In this document: positions 10,626 to 24,800 of the stretch, piece after piece
Position numbering within the stretch: position 1 is the stretch's first letter
Layout of the letters: each line of letters opens with the position of its first letter
Assembly (NCBI RefSeq): GCF_937616625.2
Contig: NC_065570.1
Span: 37,145,665-37,209,664, forward strand
Direction of reading: 5' to 3'
Source of the DNA: Mercurialis annua
Taxonomy: Eukaryota; Streptophyta; Magnoliopsida; Malpighiales; Euphorbiaceae
DNA length: 64,000 nt
Translations under genes and position numbers: made by a program
Notes under the pieces: model-generated
What the model was told of the DNA's origin: nothing
The model's database searches: none
The model's input: the letters and a program-made list of their open reading frames with translations, nothing else

Positions 10626-11320
10626 AAACTTCTAAACAACTTTGGCATTTATAATTAGGACATATTGCAAAAGATAGACATAACAAGTTAGATAGGATGG
10701 GAATCTTGAGCAATCAAGATTTTGCATCTCTTCCGATTTGTGAGTCGTATCTTAAAGGCAACATGGCCTGATTATTCTTTGTGGGACAAAGAGGTAGAGC
10801 TAAAGCCGTTTAAGAGATCATACATAGTGATGTATATGGTACGTTTAAAGAAACGGACCAAGGTAAATACTTATACTTCATTTTCTACATCGATGATTTA
10901 TCACGATATAGTTAAGTTTGTCTTATGAAGAACAAACATGAAGTTTTTGAAATGTTCAAATGACTTCAAGAATGAAGTAGAAAACCAAATTGGAAAAGGT
11001 ATTAATACTTTACGATGTGATCGAAAAGGGAAGAATACTTGAGTACAGAATTTGGTATGTTCCTAAAAGGAATGTGGTATTATTTTCAACTTACTCCTTG
11101 AGAACACCATGGTTGAATGGTGCGTCTGTCAAGAAGGACGTATCGTACATTGTGGGAAATGATACGATCAAGAATGAGCTATATACTGACTTATCCATCT
11201 CGTTATAGGGTCAAGCACTTCTTACCGCAAATAAAATTCTAAATTAAATTCCAACTAAATCCGCTCCATACATACCTTATGAGATATGGTATGGAATAAA
11301 GTCTTAAGGATGTTAAGATT
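10626..11320 (+). pseudogene. Integrase remnant, second copy, cut at the satellite junction
   Basis: This is the near-identical copy of 3740-4434, keeping the pre-integrase module and core with the same stops and frameshifts. The C-terminal part is lost at 11320. Confidence 0.87.
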
Positions 11321-14300
11321 AGAGAGACTTGTGACGCGACATAAGCATGGTAATCGAAATGACGCGCTACAAAGAATTGAGACACGACATACAAATCTAT
11401 TGTCGCTTTTCACGCACAATTTGCGTAATATAACCTAACCATGTTAGGTAATCGGAACGAAGCATTAGAGAGACTTGAGATGCGACATACTAATCTAGCG
11501 TCACTTTTCACGCACAGTTTGCTTAATATAACCTAACCATGCTTAGGTAATTGGAACGCCGCGTTAGAGAGACTTGTGACACGACATACTAATCTAGCGT
11601 CACTTTTCACGCACACTTTACGTTAACTAAAACATGCTTAGGTAATCGGAACGACGCGTTAGAGAGACTTGTGAGACGACATAAGCATGGTAATCCAAAC
11701 GACGCGTTACAGAGACTTGAGAAGCACCATACTAATCTAGCGTCACTTTTTACGTACGCTTTGCGTAATATAACCTAGCCATTCTTAGGTAATCATAATG
11801 ACGCGTTAAAGATACTTGAGAAGCACCATACTAATGTATTGTTACTTTTCACGCACACTTTGCGTAATATAACCAAACCATGCTTTGGTAATCGGAACAA
11901 CGTGTTAGAGAGACTTGTAACGTGACATATGAATGGTAATCGAAACGATACGTTAAAGAGACTTGAGACGCGCCATACTAATCTAACGTCACATTTTACG
12001 CACACTTTGCGTAATATAACTTAACCATGCTTAGGTAATCGTAACAACACGTTAAGGAGACTTGTGATTCGACATACTAATCTAGCGACACTGTTAACGC
12101 GCACTTGGCATAATATAATATAACCATGCTTTGGTAATCGGAACGACGCGTTAAAGAGACTTGAGACGTGACATACTAATCTAGCGTCACTTTTCACGCA
12201 CACTTTGCTTAATATAATCTAAACATGCTTAGTTAATCGAAACGACGCGTTACAGAGAATTGAGACACGACATACTAATCTATTGTCACTTTTCACGCAC
12301 ACTTTGCGTAATATAACCTAGATGTGTTAGAGAGACTTGTAACGTGACATAAGTATGGTAATCGAAACGATACGTTAAAGAGACTTGAGACGCGCCATAC
12401 TAATCTAACGTCACTTTTTACACACACTTTGCGTAATATTACTTAACCATGCTTAAGTAATCGTAACAACGTGTTAAGAAGACTTGTGACGCGACATACT
12501 AATCAGCGACAGTTTTAACATAACCATGCTTTGGTCATGGGAACGACGCGTTAAAGAGACTTGAGACGTGACATACTAATCTAGCGTCACTTTTCACGCA
12601 CACTTTGCGTAATATAATCTAACCATGCTTAGATAAAGGGACTTGAGACGCGACATACAAATCTAGCGTCACTTTTTGCGCACACTTTGTGTAAAAGAAC
12701 CTAACCATGCTTAGGTAATCGGAATGACGCGTTAAAGAGACATGAGATGCGACATACTAATCTATTTTCACTTTTCACGCACACTTTGTGTAATATAACC
12801 TAACCATGCTTAGGTAATCGGAACGACGCGTTAGAGAGACTTGTGACGCGACATAAGCATGGTAATCGAAATGACGCGCTACAGAGAATTGAGACACGAC
12901 ATACAAATCTATTGTCGCTTTTCACGCACAATTTGCGTAATATAACCTAACCATGTTAGGTAATCGGAACGAAGCATTAGAGAGACTTGAGATGCGACAT
13001 ACTAATCTAGCATCACTTTTCACGCACAGTTTGCTTAATATAACCTAACCATGCTTAGGTAATTGGAACGCCGCGTTAGAGAGACTTGTGACACGACATA
13101 CTAATCTAGCGTCACTTTTCACGCACACTTTACGTTAACTAAAACATGCTTAGGTAATCGGAACGACGCGTTAGAGAGACTTGTGAGACGACATAAGCAT
13201 GGTAATCCAAACGACGCGTTACAGAGACTTGAGAAGCACCATACTAATCTAGCGTCACTTTTTACGTACGCTTTGCGTAATATAACCTAGCCATTCTTAG
13301 GTAATCATAGCGACGCGTTAAAGATACTTGAGAAGCACCATACTAATGTATTGTCACTTTTCACGCACACTTTGCGTAATATAACCAAACCATGCTTTGG
13401 TAATCGGAACAACGTGTTAGAGAGACTTGTAACGTGACATATGAATGGTAATCGAAACGATACGTTAAAGAGACTTGAGACGCGCCATACTAATCTAACG
13501 TCACATTTTACGCACACTTTGCGTAATATAACTTAACCATGCTTAGGTAATCGTAACAACACGGTAAGGAGACTTGTGATTCGACATAATAATCTAGCGA
13601 CACTTTTAACGCGCACTTGGCATAATATAACATAACCATGCTTTGGTAATCGGAACGACGCGTTAAAGAGACTTGAGACGTGACATACTAATCTAGCGTC
13701 ACTTTTCACGCACACTTTGCTTAATATAATCTAAACATGCTTAGTTAATCGAAACGACGCGTTACAGAGAATTGAGACACGACATACTAATCTATTGTCA
13801 CTTTTCACGCACACTTTGCGTAATATAACCTAGATGTGTTAGAGAGACTTGTAACGTGACATAAGTATGGTAATCGAAACGATACGTTAAAGAGACTTGA
13901 GACGCGCCATACTAATCTAACGTCACTTTTTACACACACTTTGCGTAATATTACTTAACCATGCTTAAGTAATCGTAACAACGTGTTAAGAAGACTTGTG
14001 ACGCGACATACTAATCAGCGACAGTTTTAACATAACCATGCTTTGGTCATGGGAACGACGCGTTAAAGAGACTTGAGACGTGACATACTAATCTAGCGTC
14101 ACTTTTCACGCACACTTTGCGTAATATAATCTAACCATGCTTAGATAAAGGGACTTGAGACGCGACATACAAATCTAGCGTCACTTTTTGCGCACACTTT
14201 GTGTAAAAGAACCTAACCATGCTTAGGTAATCGGAATGACGCGTTAAAGAGACATGAGATGCGACATACTAATCTATTTTCACTTTTCACGCACACTTTG

Positions 14301-17300
14301 CGTAATATAACCTAACCATGCTTAGGTAATCGGAACGACGCGTTAGAGAGACTTGTGACGCGACATAAGCATGGTAATCGAAATGACGCGCTACAGAGAA
14401 TTGAGACACGACATACAAATCTATTGTCGCTTTTCACGCACAATTTGCGTAATATAACCTAACCATGTTAGGTAATCGGAACGAAGCATTAGAGAGACTT
14501 GAGATGCGACATACTAATCTAGCGTCACTTTTCACGCACAGTTTGCTTAATATAACCTAACCATGCTTAGGTAATTGGAACGCCGCGTTAGAGAGACTTG
14601 TGACACGACATACTAATCTAGCGTCACTTTTCACGCACACTTTACGTTAACTAAAACATGCTTAGGTAATCGGAACGACGCGTTAGAGAGACTTGTGAGA
14701 CGACATAAGCATGGTAATCCAAACGACGCGTTACAGAGACTTGAGAAGCACCATACTAATCTAGCGTCACTTTTTACGTACGCTTTGCGTAATATAACCT
14801 AGCCATTCTTAGGTAATCATAGCGACGCGTTAAAGATACTTGAGAAGCACCATACTAATGTATTGTCACTTTTCACGCACACTTTGCGTAATATAACCAA
14901 ACCATGCTTTGGTAATCGGAACAACGTGTTAGAGAGACTTGTAACGTGACATATGAATGGTAATCGAAACGATACGTTAAAGAGACTTGAGACGCGCCAT
15001 ACTAATCTAACGTCACATTTTACGCACACTTTGCGTAATATAACTTAACCATGCTTAGGTAATCGTAACAACACGTTAAGGAGACTTGTGATTTGACATA
15101 CTAATCTAGCGACACTTTTAACGCGCACTTGGCATAATATAACATAACCATGCTTTGGTAATCGGAACGACGCGTTAAAGAGACTTGAGACGTGACATAC
15201 TAATCTAGCGTCACTTTTCACGCACACTTTGCTTAATATAATCTAAACATGCTTAGTTAATCGAAACGACGCGTTACAGAGAATTGAGACACGACATACT
15301 AATCTATTGTCACTTTTCACGCACACTTTGCGTAATATAACCTAGATGTGTTAGAGAGACTTGTAACGTGACATAAGTATGGTAATCGAAACGATACGTT
15401 AAAGAGACTTGAGACGCGCCATACTAATCTAACGTCACTTTTTACACACACTTTGCGTAATATTACTTAACCATGCTTAAGTAATCGTAACAACGTGTTA
15501 AGAAGACTTGTGACGCGACATACTAATCAGCGACAGTTTTAACATAACCATGCTTTGGTCATGGGAACGACGCGTTAAAGAGACTTGAGACGTGACATAC
15601 TAATCTAGCGTCACTTTTCACGCACACTTTGCGTAATATAATCTAACCATGCTTAGATAAAGGGACTTGAGACGCGACATACAAATCTAGCGTCACTTTT
15701 TGCGCACACTTTGTGTAAAAGAACCTAACCATGCTTAGGTGATCGGAATGACGCGTTAAAGAGACATGAGATGCGACATACTAATCTATTTTCACTTTTC
15801 ACGCACACTTTGTGTAATATAACCTAACCATGCTTAGGTAATCGGAACGACGCGTTAGAGAGACTTGTGACGCGACATAAGCATGGTAATCGAAATGACG
15901 CGCTACAGAGAATTGAGACACGACATACAAATCTATTGTCGCTTTTCACGCACAATTTGCGTAATATAACCTAACCATGTTAGGTAATCGGAACGAAGCA
16001 TTAGAGAGACTTGAGATGCGACATACTAATCTAGCGTCACTTTTCACGCACAGTTTGCTTAATATAACCTAACCATGCTTAGGTAATTGGAATGCCGCGT
16101 TAGAGAGACTTGTGACACGACATACTAATCTAGCGTCACTTTTCACGCACACTTTACGTTAACTAAAACATGCTTAGGTAATCGGAACGACGCGTTAGAG
16201 AGACTTGTGAGACGACATAAGCATGGTAATCCAAACGACGCGTTACAGAGACTTGAGAAGCACCATACTAATCTAGCGTCACTTTTTACGTACGCTTTGC
16301 GTAATATAACCTAGCCATTCTTAGGTAATCATAGCGACGCGTTAAAGATACTTGAGAAGCACCATACTAATGTATTGTAACTTTTCACGCACACTTTGCG
16401 TAATATAACCAAACCATGCTTTGGTAATCGGAACAACGTGTTAGAGAGACTTGTAACGTGACATATGAATGGTAATCGAAACGATACGTTAAAGAGACTT
16501 GAGACGCGCCATACTAATCTAACGTCACATTTTACGCACACTTTGCGTAATATAACTTAACCATGCTTAGGTAATCGTAACAACACGTTAAGGAGACTTG
16601 TGATTCGACATACTAATCTAGCGACACTTTTAACGCGCACTTGGCATAATATAACATAACCATGCTTTGGTAATCGGAACGACGCGTTAAAGAGACTTGA
16701 GACGTGACATACTAATCTAGCGTCACTTTTCACGCACACTTTGCTTAATATAATCTAAACATGCTTAGTTAATCGAAACGACGCGTTACAGAGAATTGAG
16801 ACACGACATACTAATCTATTGTCACTTTTCACGCACACTTTGCGTAATATAACCTAGATGTGTTAGAGAGACTTGTAACGTGACATAAGTATGGTAATCG
16901 AAACGATACGTTAAAGAGACTTGAGACGCGCCATACTAATCTAACGTCACTTTTTACGCACACTTTGCGTAATATTACTTAACCATGCTTAAGTAATCGT
17001 AACAACGTGTTAAGAAGACTTGTGACGCGACATACTAATCAGCGACAGTTTTAACATAACCATGCTTTGGTCATGGGAACGACGCGTTAAAGAGACTTGA
17101 GACGTGACATACTAATCTAGCGTCACTTTTCACGCACACTTTGCGTAATATAATCTAACCATGCTTAGATAAAGGGACTTGAGACGCGACATACAAATCT
17201 AGCGTCACTTTTTGCGCACACTTTGTGTAAAAGAACCTAACCATGCTTAGGTAATCGGAATGACGCGTTAAAGAGACTTGAGATGCGACATACTAATCTA

Positions 17301-18880
17301 TTTTCACTTTTCACGCACACTTTGCGTAATATAACCTAACCATGCTTAGGTAATCGGAACGACGCGTTAGAGAGACTTGTGACGCGACATAAGCATGGTA
17401 ATCGAAATGACGCGCTACAGAGAATTGAGACACGACATACAAATCTATTGTCGCTTTTCACGCACAATTTGCGTAATATAACCTAACCATGTTAGGTAAT
17501 CGGAACGAAGCATTAGAGAGACTTGAGATGCGACATACTAATCTAGCGTCACTTTTCACGCACAGTTTGCTTAATATAACCTAACCATGCTTAGGTAATT
17601 GGAACGCCGCGTTAGAGAGACTTGTGACACGACATACTAATCTAGCGTCACTTTTCACGCACACTTTACGTTAACTAAAACATGCTTAGGTAATCGGAAC
17701 GACGCGTTAGAGAGACTTGTGAGACGACATAAGCATGGTAATCCAAACGACGCGTTACAGAGACTTGAGAAGCACCATACTAATCCAGCGTCACTTTTTA
17801 CGTACGCTTTGCGTAATATAACCTAGCCATTCTTAGGTAATCATAGCGACGCGTTAAAGATACTTGAGAAGCACCATACTAATGTATTGTCACTTTTCAC
17901 GCACACTTTGCGTAATATAACCAAACCATGCTTTGGTAATCGGAACAACGTGTTAGAGAGACTTGTAACGTGACATATGAATGGTAATCGAAACGATACG
18001 TTAAAGAGACTTGAGACGCGCCATACTAATCTAACGTCACTTTTTACGCACACTTTGCGTAATATAACTTAACCATGCTTAGGTAATCGTAACAACACGT
18101 TAAGGAGACTTGTGATTCGACATACTAATCTAGCGACACTTTTAACGCGCACTTGGCATAATATAACATAACCATGCTTTGGTAATCGGAACGACGCGTT
18201 AAAGAGACTTGAGACGTGACATACTAATCTAGCGTCACTTTTCACGCACACTTTGCTTAATATAATCTAAACATGCTTAGTTAATCGAAACGACGCGTTA
18301 CAGAGAATTGAGACACGACATACTAATCTATTGTCACTTTTCACGCACACTTTGCGTAATATAACCTAGATGTGTTAGAGAGACTTGTAACGTGACATAA
18401 GTATGGTAATCGAAATGATACGCTAAAGAGACTTGAGACGCGCCATACTAATCTAACGTCACTTTTTACACACACTTTGCGTAATATTACTTAACCATGC
18501 TTAAGTAATCGTAACAACGTGTTAAGAAGACTTGTGACGCGACATACTAATCAGCGACAGTTTTAACATAACCATGCTTTGGTCATGGGAACGACGCGTT
18601 AAAGAGACTTGAGACGTGACATACTAATCTAGCGTCACTTTTCACGCACACTTTGCGTAATATAATCTAACCATGCTTAGATAAAGGGACTTGAGACGCG
18701 ACATACAAATCTAGCGTCACTTTTTGCGCACACTTTGTGTAAAAGAACCTAACCATGCTTAGGTAATCGGAATGACGCGTTAAAGAGACATGAGATGCGA
18801 CATACTAATCTATTTTCACTTTTCACGCACACTTTGCGTAATATAACCTAACCATGCTTAGGTAATCAGAACGACGCATT
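11321..18880 (+). repeat. Five tandem 1512-bp higher-order repeat units
   Basis: The boundaries fall at 11321, 12833, 14345, 15857 and 17369, a constant spacing of 1512 bp. Each unit holds about 18 monomers: four 48-bp short ones, a few of 76-96 bp, and the rest 99 bp. Units differ from each other by scattered single-base changes only (for example ACTGTT versus ACTTTT near 12093, TTTTTACG versus ACATTTTACG in the last unit), while monomers inside one unit are far more diverged. That is the signature of recent amplification of the whole unit. The last unit diverges from the others at about 18868. A further partial unit is at 31370-32418. Confidence 0.96.
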
Positions 18881-21800
18881 AGAGACACTTGTGACGCGAC
18901 ATAAGCATGGTAATCGAAACGACGCATTAAAGAGACACTTGTTACGCGACATAAGCATGGTAATCGAAACGACGCATTAAAGAGACTTGAAACGCGCAAT
19001 ACTAATCTAGCGTCACTTTTTACGCACGCTTTGCGTAATATAACCTAACCATTTTTAGGAAATCGAAACGACGCGTTAAAGAGACATGAGTAACGACATA
19101 TTAATCTAGCGCCAGTTTTCACGCACACTTTGAGTAATATAACCTAACCATGCTTAAGTAATCGGAACAACGCGTTAAAGAGACTTGAGACGGGACATAC
19201 TAATCTAGTTTCACTTTTCACGCACTCTTTACGTAATATAACCTATTCATGCTTAGGTAATTGGAATACGCATTAAAAAGACTCGAGACACGACATACTA
19301 ATCTCGCATAAAATAACCTAACCATGCATAGCTAATCGGAACGACGCGTTAAAGAGACTTGAGACACGAAAAACTAATTTGTTGTCACTTTAACATGCAC
19401 ACTTTGCGTAATATAACCTAACCATGCTTAGGTAATCAGAACGACGCGTTAGAGACACTTCTAACGCGACATAAGAACAGTAATCGAAACGATGCGTTAA
19501 AGCGACTTGAAACACGCCATACTAATCTAGCGTCACTTTTCACGCACACTTTGCGTATTACAACCTAATCAAGATTAGGAAATGAGAACAACGTGATAAA
19601 GAGACTTATTGCGTAATATAACCTAACCATGCTTAGGTAATCGGAACGACGCGTTAAAGAGAGTTGAGATGCGACATACTAATCCAGCGTCCCTTTTCAC
19701 GCACACTTCGCGTAAAATAACCTAACCATGCTTAGGTAATCGGAACGGCACGTTAGAGACACTTGCAACGCGACATACTAATATATTGTCACTTTTCACG
19801 CACACTTTGCGTAATATAACCTAACCAAGCTTTGGTAATCGGAACGACGTTTACAGAGCCTTGTAAAGCGACATAAGCATGGTAATCGAAACGATACATT
19901 AAAGAGACTTGAGACACGACATACTAACCTAGCAAGTGTTTTCACGCGCACATCGCGTAATATAACCTAAGCATGCTTTTGTAATCGGAACGACGCGTTA
20001 AAGAGAGTTGAGATGTGACATACTAATCTAGCGTCCCTTTTCACGCACACTTCGCGTAAAATAACCTAACCATGCTTAGGTAATCGGAACGGCACGTTAA
20101 AGACACTTGCAAAGCGACATACTAATCTATTGTCCTTTTTCACGCACACTTTGCATAATAAGACACTTGAGACACGACATACTAATCTAGCGTTAGTTTT
20201 CACGCACACTTTGCGTAATATAACCTAACCATGTCTAGGTAATCGGAACGACGAGTTAAAGAGACTTGTGATGCAACATACTAATCAATTGTTACTTTTC
20301 ACGCACACTTCGCGTACTATAACCTAACCATGCTTAGGTAATCAGAACGACGCGTTAGAGAGACTTCTGACACGACATAAGCATGGTAATCGATAGGACG
20401 CGTTAATGAGACTTGAGACGCGCCGTATTAATCTAGCGTCGCTTTTTACGCACACATTGCGTAACATAACTTAACCATGGTTAGGAAATCGGAACGATGC
20501 GTTAGAGAGACTTGAGACGCGACATACTAATCTATTATTACTTTTCACGCACACTTTGCGTAGCATAACCTAACCATGCTTTGGTAATCGGAACAACCCG
20601 TTAGAGAGACTTGTGAAGCGAGATAAGCATGGTAATCGAAACGATGCGTTAAAAAGACTTAAGACGTGACATACTAATCTAGCGTCACTTTTCACTCAAA
20701 CTTTGCATAACCTAACCTAACCATACTTAGGTAATTGGAACAACTCGTAAAGGAGCCTTGAGACACGACATACTAATCTAGCGTCACTTTTCCCACACAC
20801 TTTGCGTAATATAACCTAACCATGCTTAGCTAATCGTAACGACGCGATAAATAGACTTGCGACGCGACATTCTAATAAATTTTAATTTTTCACTCACACT
20901 CTGCGTAATATAACCTAACCATGCTTAGGTAATTGAAACGATGCGTTAAAAACACTTATGACGCGACATACTAATCTTGCGTCAGTTTTCACGCATACTT
21001 TGCGTAACATAACCATGCCTAGGTAATCGGAACGACGAGTTAAAGAGACTTGTGACCCAACATACTAATCTATTGTTACTTTTCACGCACACTTTGCGTA
21101 CTATAACCTAACCATGCTTTGCTAATCGAACGACACGTTAGAGACTTGTGACGCGACATAAGCATCGTAATCGAAGCGATGCGTTAAAGAGACTTGAGAC
21201 GCGAGATACTTATCTAGCGTCACTTTTCAAGCTAACTTTGCGTAATATAACCTAACCATGCTTAGGTACTCGAAAAAAATCGTTAATGAGAATTGAGACG
21301 CGACAAATTAATCTAGCGTCACTATTCAAGAACACTTTGCGTAATATAATCTAACCATGCTTAGGCAATTGGAACAATGTGATAAAGAGACTTGAGACGC
21401 GAAAAACTAATCTAGCGTCACTTTTCACGCACACTCCGCGTAATATAGCCCAACCATGGTTAGGTAATCGGAACGACGCGTTAGAGAGACTTATGACGCG
21501 ACATAACCATGGTAATCGGAACAACACGTTAATAATATAACCTAACGATGCATAGGAAATCGGAACGACACGTTAAACAGACTTGAGATGCGACATACTA
21601 ATCTAGTGTCACTTTTCACGCACACTGTGCATAACATAACCTAACCATGCTTAGGTAACGACACGTTAAACAGACTTGAGATGCGACATACTAATCTAGC
21701 GTCACTTTTCACGCACGCTTTGCGCAATATAACCTAACGATGCATAGGAAATCTGAACACCACGTTAGAGAGACTTAAGACGCGACATACTAATCTATTG

Positions 21801-24800
21801 TCATTTCTCACGCACACTTTGCGCAATATAACCTAACCATGCTTAAGTAATTGGAAGACGCGTTAAATAGACTTGAGATGCGATATACTAATCTATTGTC
21901 ATTTTTCACGCACACTTTGCGTAATATAACCTAACTATGCTTAGGTAATCAGAACGACGCGTTAGAAAACTTCCGACGCGACATAAGCATGGTAATCGAT
22001 ACGACGCGTTAAAGAGACTTGAGACGCGCCATACTAATCTAGCGTCACTTTTTACACACACTTTGCGTAATATAACCTAGCCATAAGGGTGATAGGAACG
22101 ACGCGTTAAAGAGACTTGAGACGCGACATACTAATCTAGTTTCAGTTTTCACGCACACTTTGCCTTATATAACCTAACCATGCTTAGGTAATCGGGACGG
22201 TGCGTTAAACAGACTTGAGACGCGACATACTAATCTAGTTTCACTTTTCACGCACACTTTGCCTAATATAACCTAACCATGCTTAGGTAATCGGGACGGT
22301 GCGTTAAACAGACTTGAGACGCGACATACTAATCTAGTTTCACTTTTCACGCACGCTTTGCGTAATATAACCTAACCATGCTTAGGTAATTAGAACTACG
22401 CGTTAAATAGACTTGAGACGCGATATACTAATCTATTGTCATTTTTCACGCACACTTTGCGTAATATAACCTAACCATGCTTAGGTAATTAGAACGACGC
22501 GTTAAAGAGACTTCTGACGAGAAATATGCATGGTAATCGATACGACGCGTTCTTGAGACGTGCCGTATTAATCTAGCGTCACTATTTATGCACACTTTGT
22601 GTAATATAACCTAACCATGCTTAGGTAACTGGAACGAAACGTTAAAGAGACGTGAGACGCGGCATACTAATCTAACGTCACTTTTCACGCACATTTTTCG
22701 TAATATAACCTAACCATACTTAGGTAATCAAAACGACACGTTAGAGAGACCTGTGATGCGACATAAGTATTGTAATCGAAACGACACGTTAAATAGACTT
22801 GTGACGAAACATACTAATCTAGGGTCACTTTTTACGCACACTTTGTGTAGTATAATCTAACCATTCTTAGGTAATCGGAACAACACGTTAAAGAGACTTG
22901 AGACGCGACATACTAATCTAGCGTTACTTTTCACGCACACTTTGCCTAATATAGACTAACCATTCTTAGGTAATCGGAACTACGCGTTAAATAGACTAGC
23001 GTCACGTTTACGAACACCTTCGTAATATAACCTAACCATGCTTAGGTAATAGGAACGATTCGTTAAATAGACTTGAGACGGGACATCCTAATCTATTGTC
23101 ATTTTTCATGCAACTTTGCGTAATATACCCTAACCATGCTCAGGTAATCAGAACGACGCGTTAGAAAGACTTGTGACTCAACATCAGCATGGTAATTGAA
23201 ACGATGCGCTAAACAGACTTGAGACGTGCCATACTAATCTAGCGTCGCTTTTTACGCACACTTTGTGTAATATAACCTAACCACGCATAGGTAATCGGAA
23301 CGATGCGTTAAAGAGACATTAGACGCGACATACTAATCAAGTGTCACTTTTCACGCACACTTTGCGTAATATAACCTAACCATGCGTAGGTAATTGGAAC
23401 GACGCATTAAATAGAGTTGAGACTGGACATACTAATCTAGGGTCACTTTTCACGCACACTTTGCATAAATAACCTAACCATGCTTAGGTTATCGGAACGA
23501 CGCTTTAAACAGACTTGAGATACGACATACTAATCAATTGATCCTTTTCACGCACACTTTGCGTATCATGCTTAGTTAATCAGAACGACGCGTTAGAGAG
23601 ACTTGTGACGCGACATAAGCATGGTAATCGAAACGACGGGTAAAAGAGACTTGAGACGCGACATACTAATCTAGTGTCACTTTTCACGCATACTTTGCAT
23701 AATATAACCTAACCATGCGTAGGTAATCAGAACGACGCATTAAAGAAACTTGACATGCGACATACTAATGTAGCGTCACTTTTAACGCACGCTTTCCGTA
23801 GTATAACCTAACCATGCTTAGGTAATCGGAACGGCGCGTTAAACAGAATTGAGACGCGAGATACTAATCTAGCGTCACTTTTCGCGCACGCTTTGCGTAA
23901 TATAACCTAACAATGCTTAGGTAATCGGAACGACGCGTTAAAGAGACTTGTGACGCGACCTACTAATCCAGCGTCACTTTTCGCGCACGCTTTGCGTAAT
24001 ATAACCTAACAATGCATAGGTAATCAGAACGACGCGTTAAAGAGACTTGTGACGCGACATACTAATCCAGTGTCACTTTTCACGCACGCTTTGCATAATA
24101 TAACCAAACCATGCTTAGGTATTTGGAACGACGCGTTAAAGAGACCTTGACGCGACATACTAATCCAGCGTCACTTTTTACGCACGCTTTGCATAATATA
24201 ACCTAACCATGCTTAGGTAATCGGAACGACGCGTTAAACAGACTTGAGACGCGACATACTTATCTAGCGTCACTTTTCACGCACGCTTTGCATAATATAA
24301 ACTAACCATGCTTAGGTAATCGGAACGAAGCGTTAAACAGACTTGAGACGCGACATACTTATCTGGCGTCACTTTTCACTCACGCTTTGCGTAACCATGC
24401 TTAGGTAATCGGAATAACACGGTAAAGAGAATTGAGACGCGACATACTAATCTAGCGTCACTTTTCACGCACTCTTTGCGTAATATAACCTAAGCATGCT
24501 TAGGTAATCGGAAGGACGCGTTAAATAGGCTTGAGACGCGACATACCAATCTATCGTCACTTTTCATGCACACTTTGCGTAATATAACCTAACCATGCTT
24601 AGGTAATCGGAACGACGCGTTAAAGAGACTTGAGACACGACATACTAATCTATTGATCCTTTTCACGCATACTTTGCGTACTATAAACTAACCATGCTTA
24701 GGTAATCGGAACGACGTGTTAGAGAGACTTTTGACGCGACATAAGCATGGTAATCGAAACGACGCGTTAAAGAGAATTCAGACTCAACATACTAATCTAA

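Larger units (their letters stand above)
8411..11320 (+). mobile_element. Second copia internal region, truncated in integrase
   Basis: It repeats 1522-4434 almost exactly (offset 6889 before and 6886 after the homopolymer tract). By eye I found two substitutions (3352 G versus 10238 A; 3959 C versus 10845 T) plus run-length changes. It ends at 11320, in the sequence equivalent to 4434, just after the P-Y-E-I-W part of integrase. RT, RNase H, polypurine tract and 3' LTR are missing, and satellite follows directly. All visible stops and frameshifts of copy 1 are present, so the two are duplicates of a dead template. Confidence 0.95.

Noticed and set aside
11793..18251. Repeated 60- and 70-codon open frames on the minus strand with Cys/Arg/Phe-rich repeats
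   Set aside because: They recur with the 1512-bp period and arise because the 99-bp monomer is divisible by three. They start and stop inside monomers, are closed in many copies, and show no family signature.
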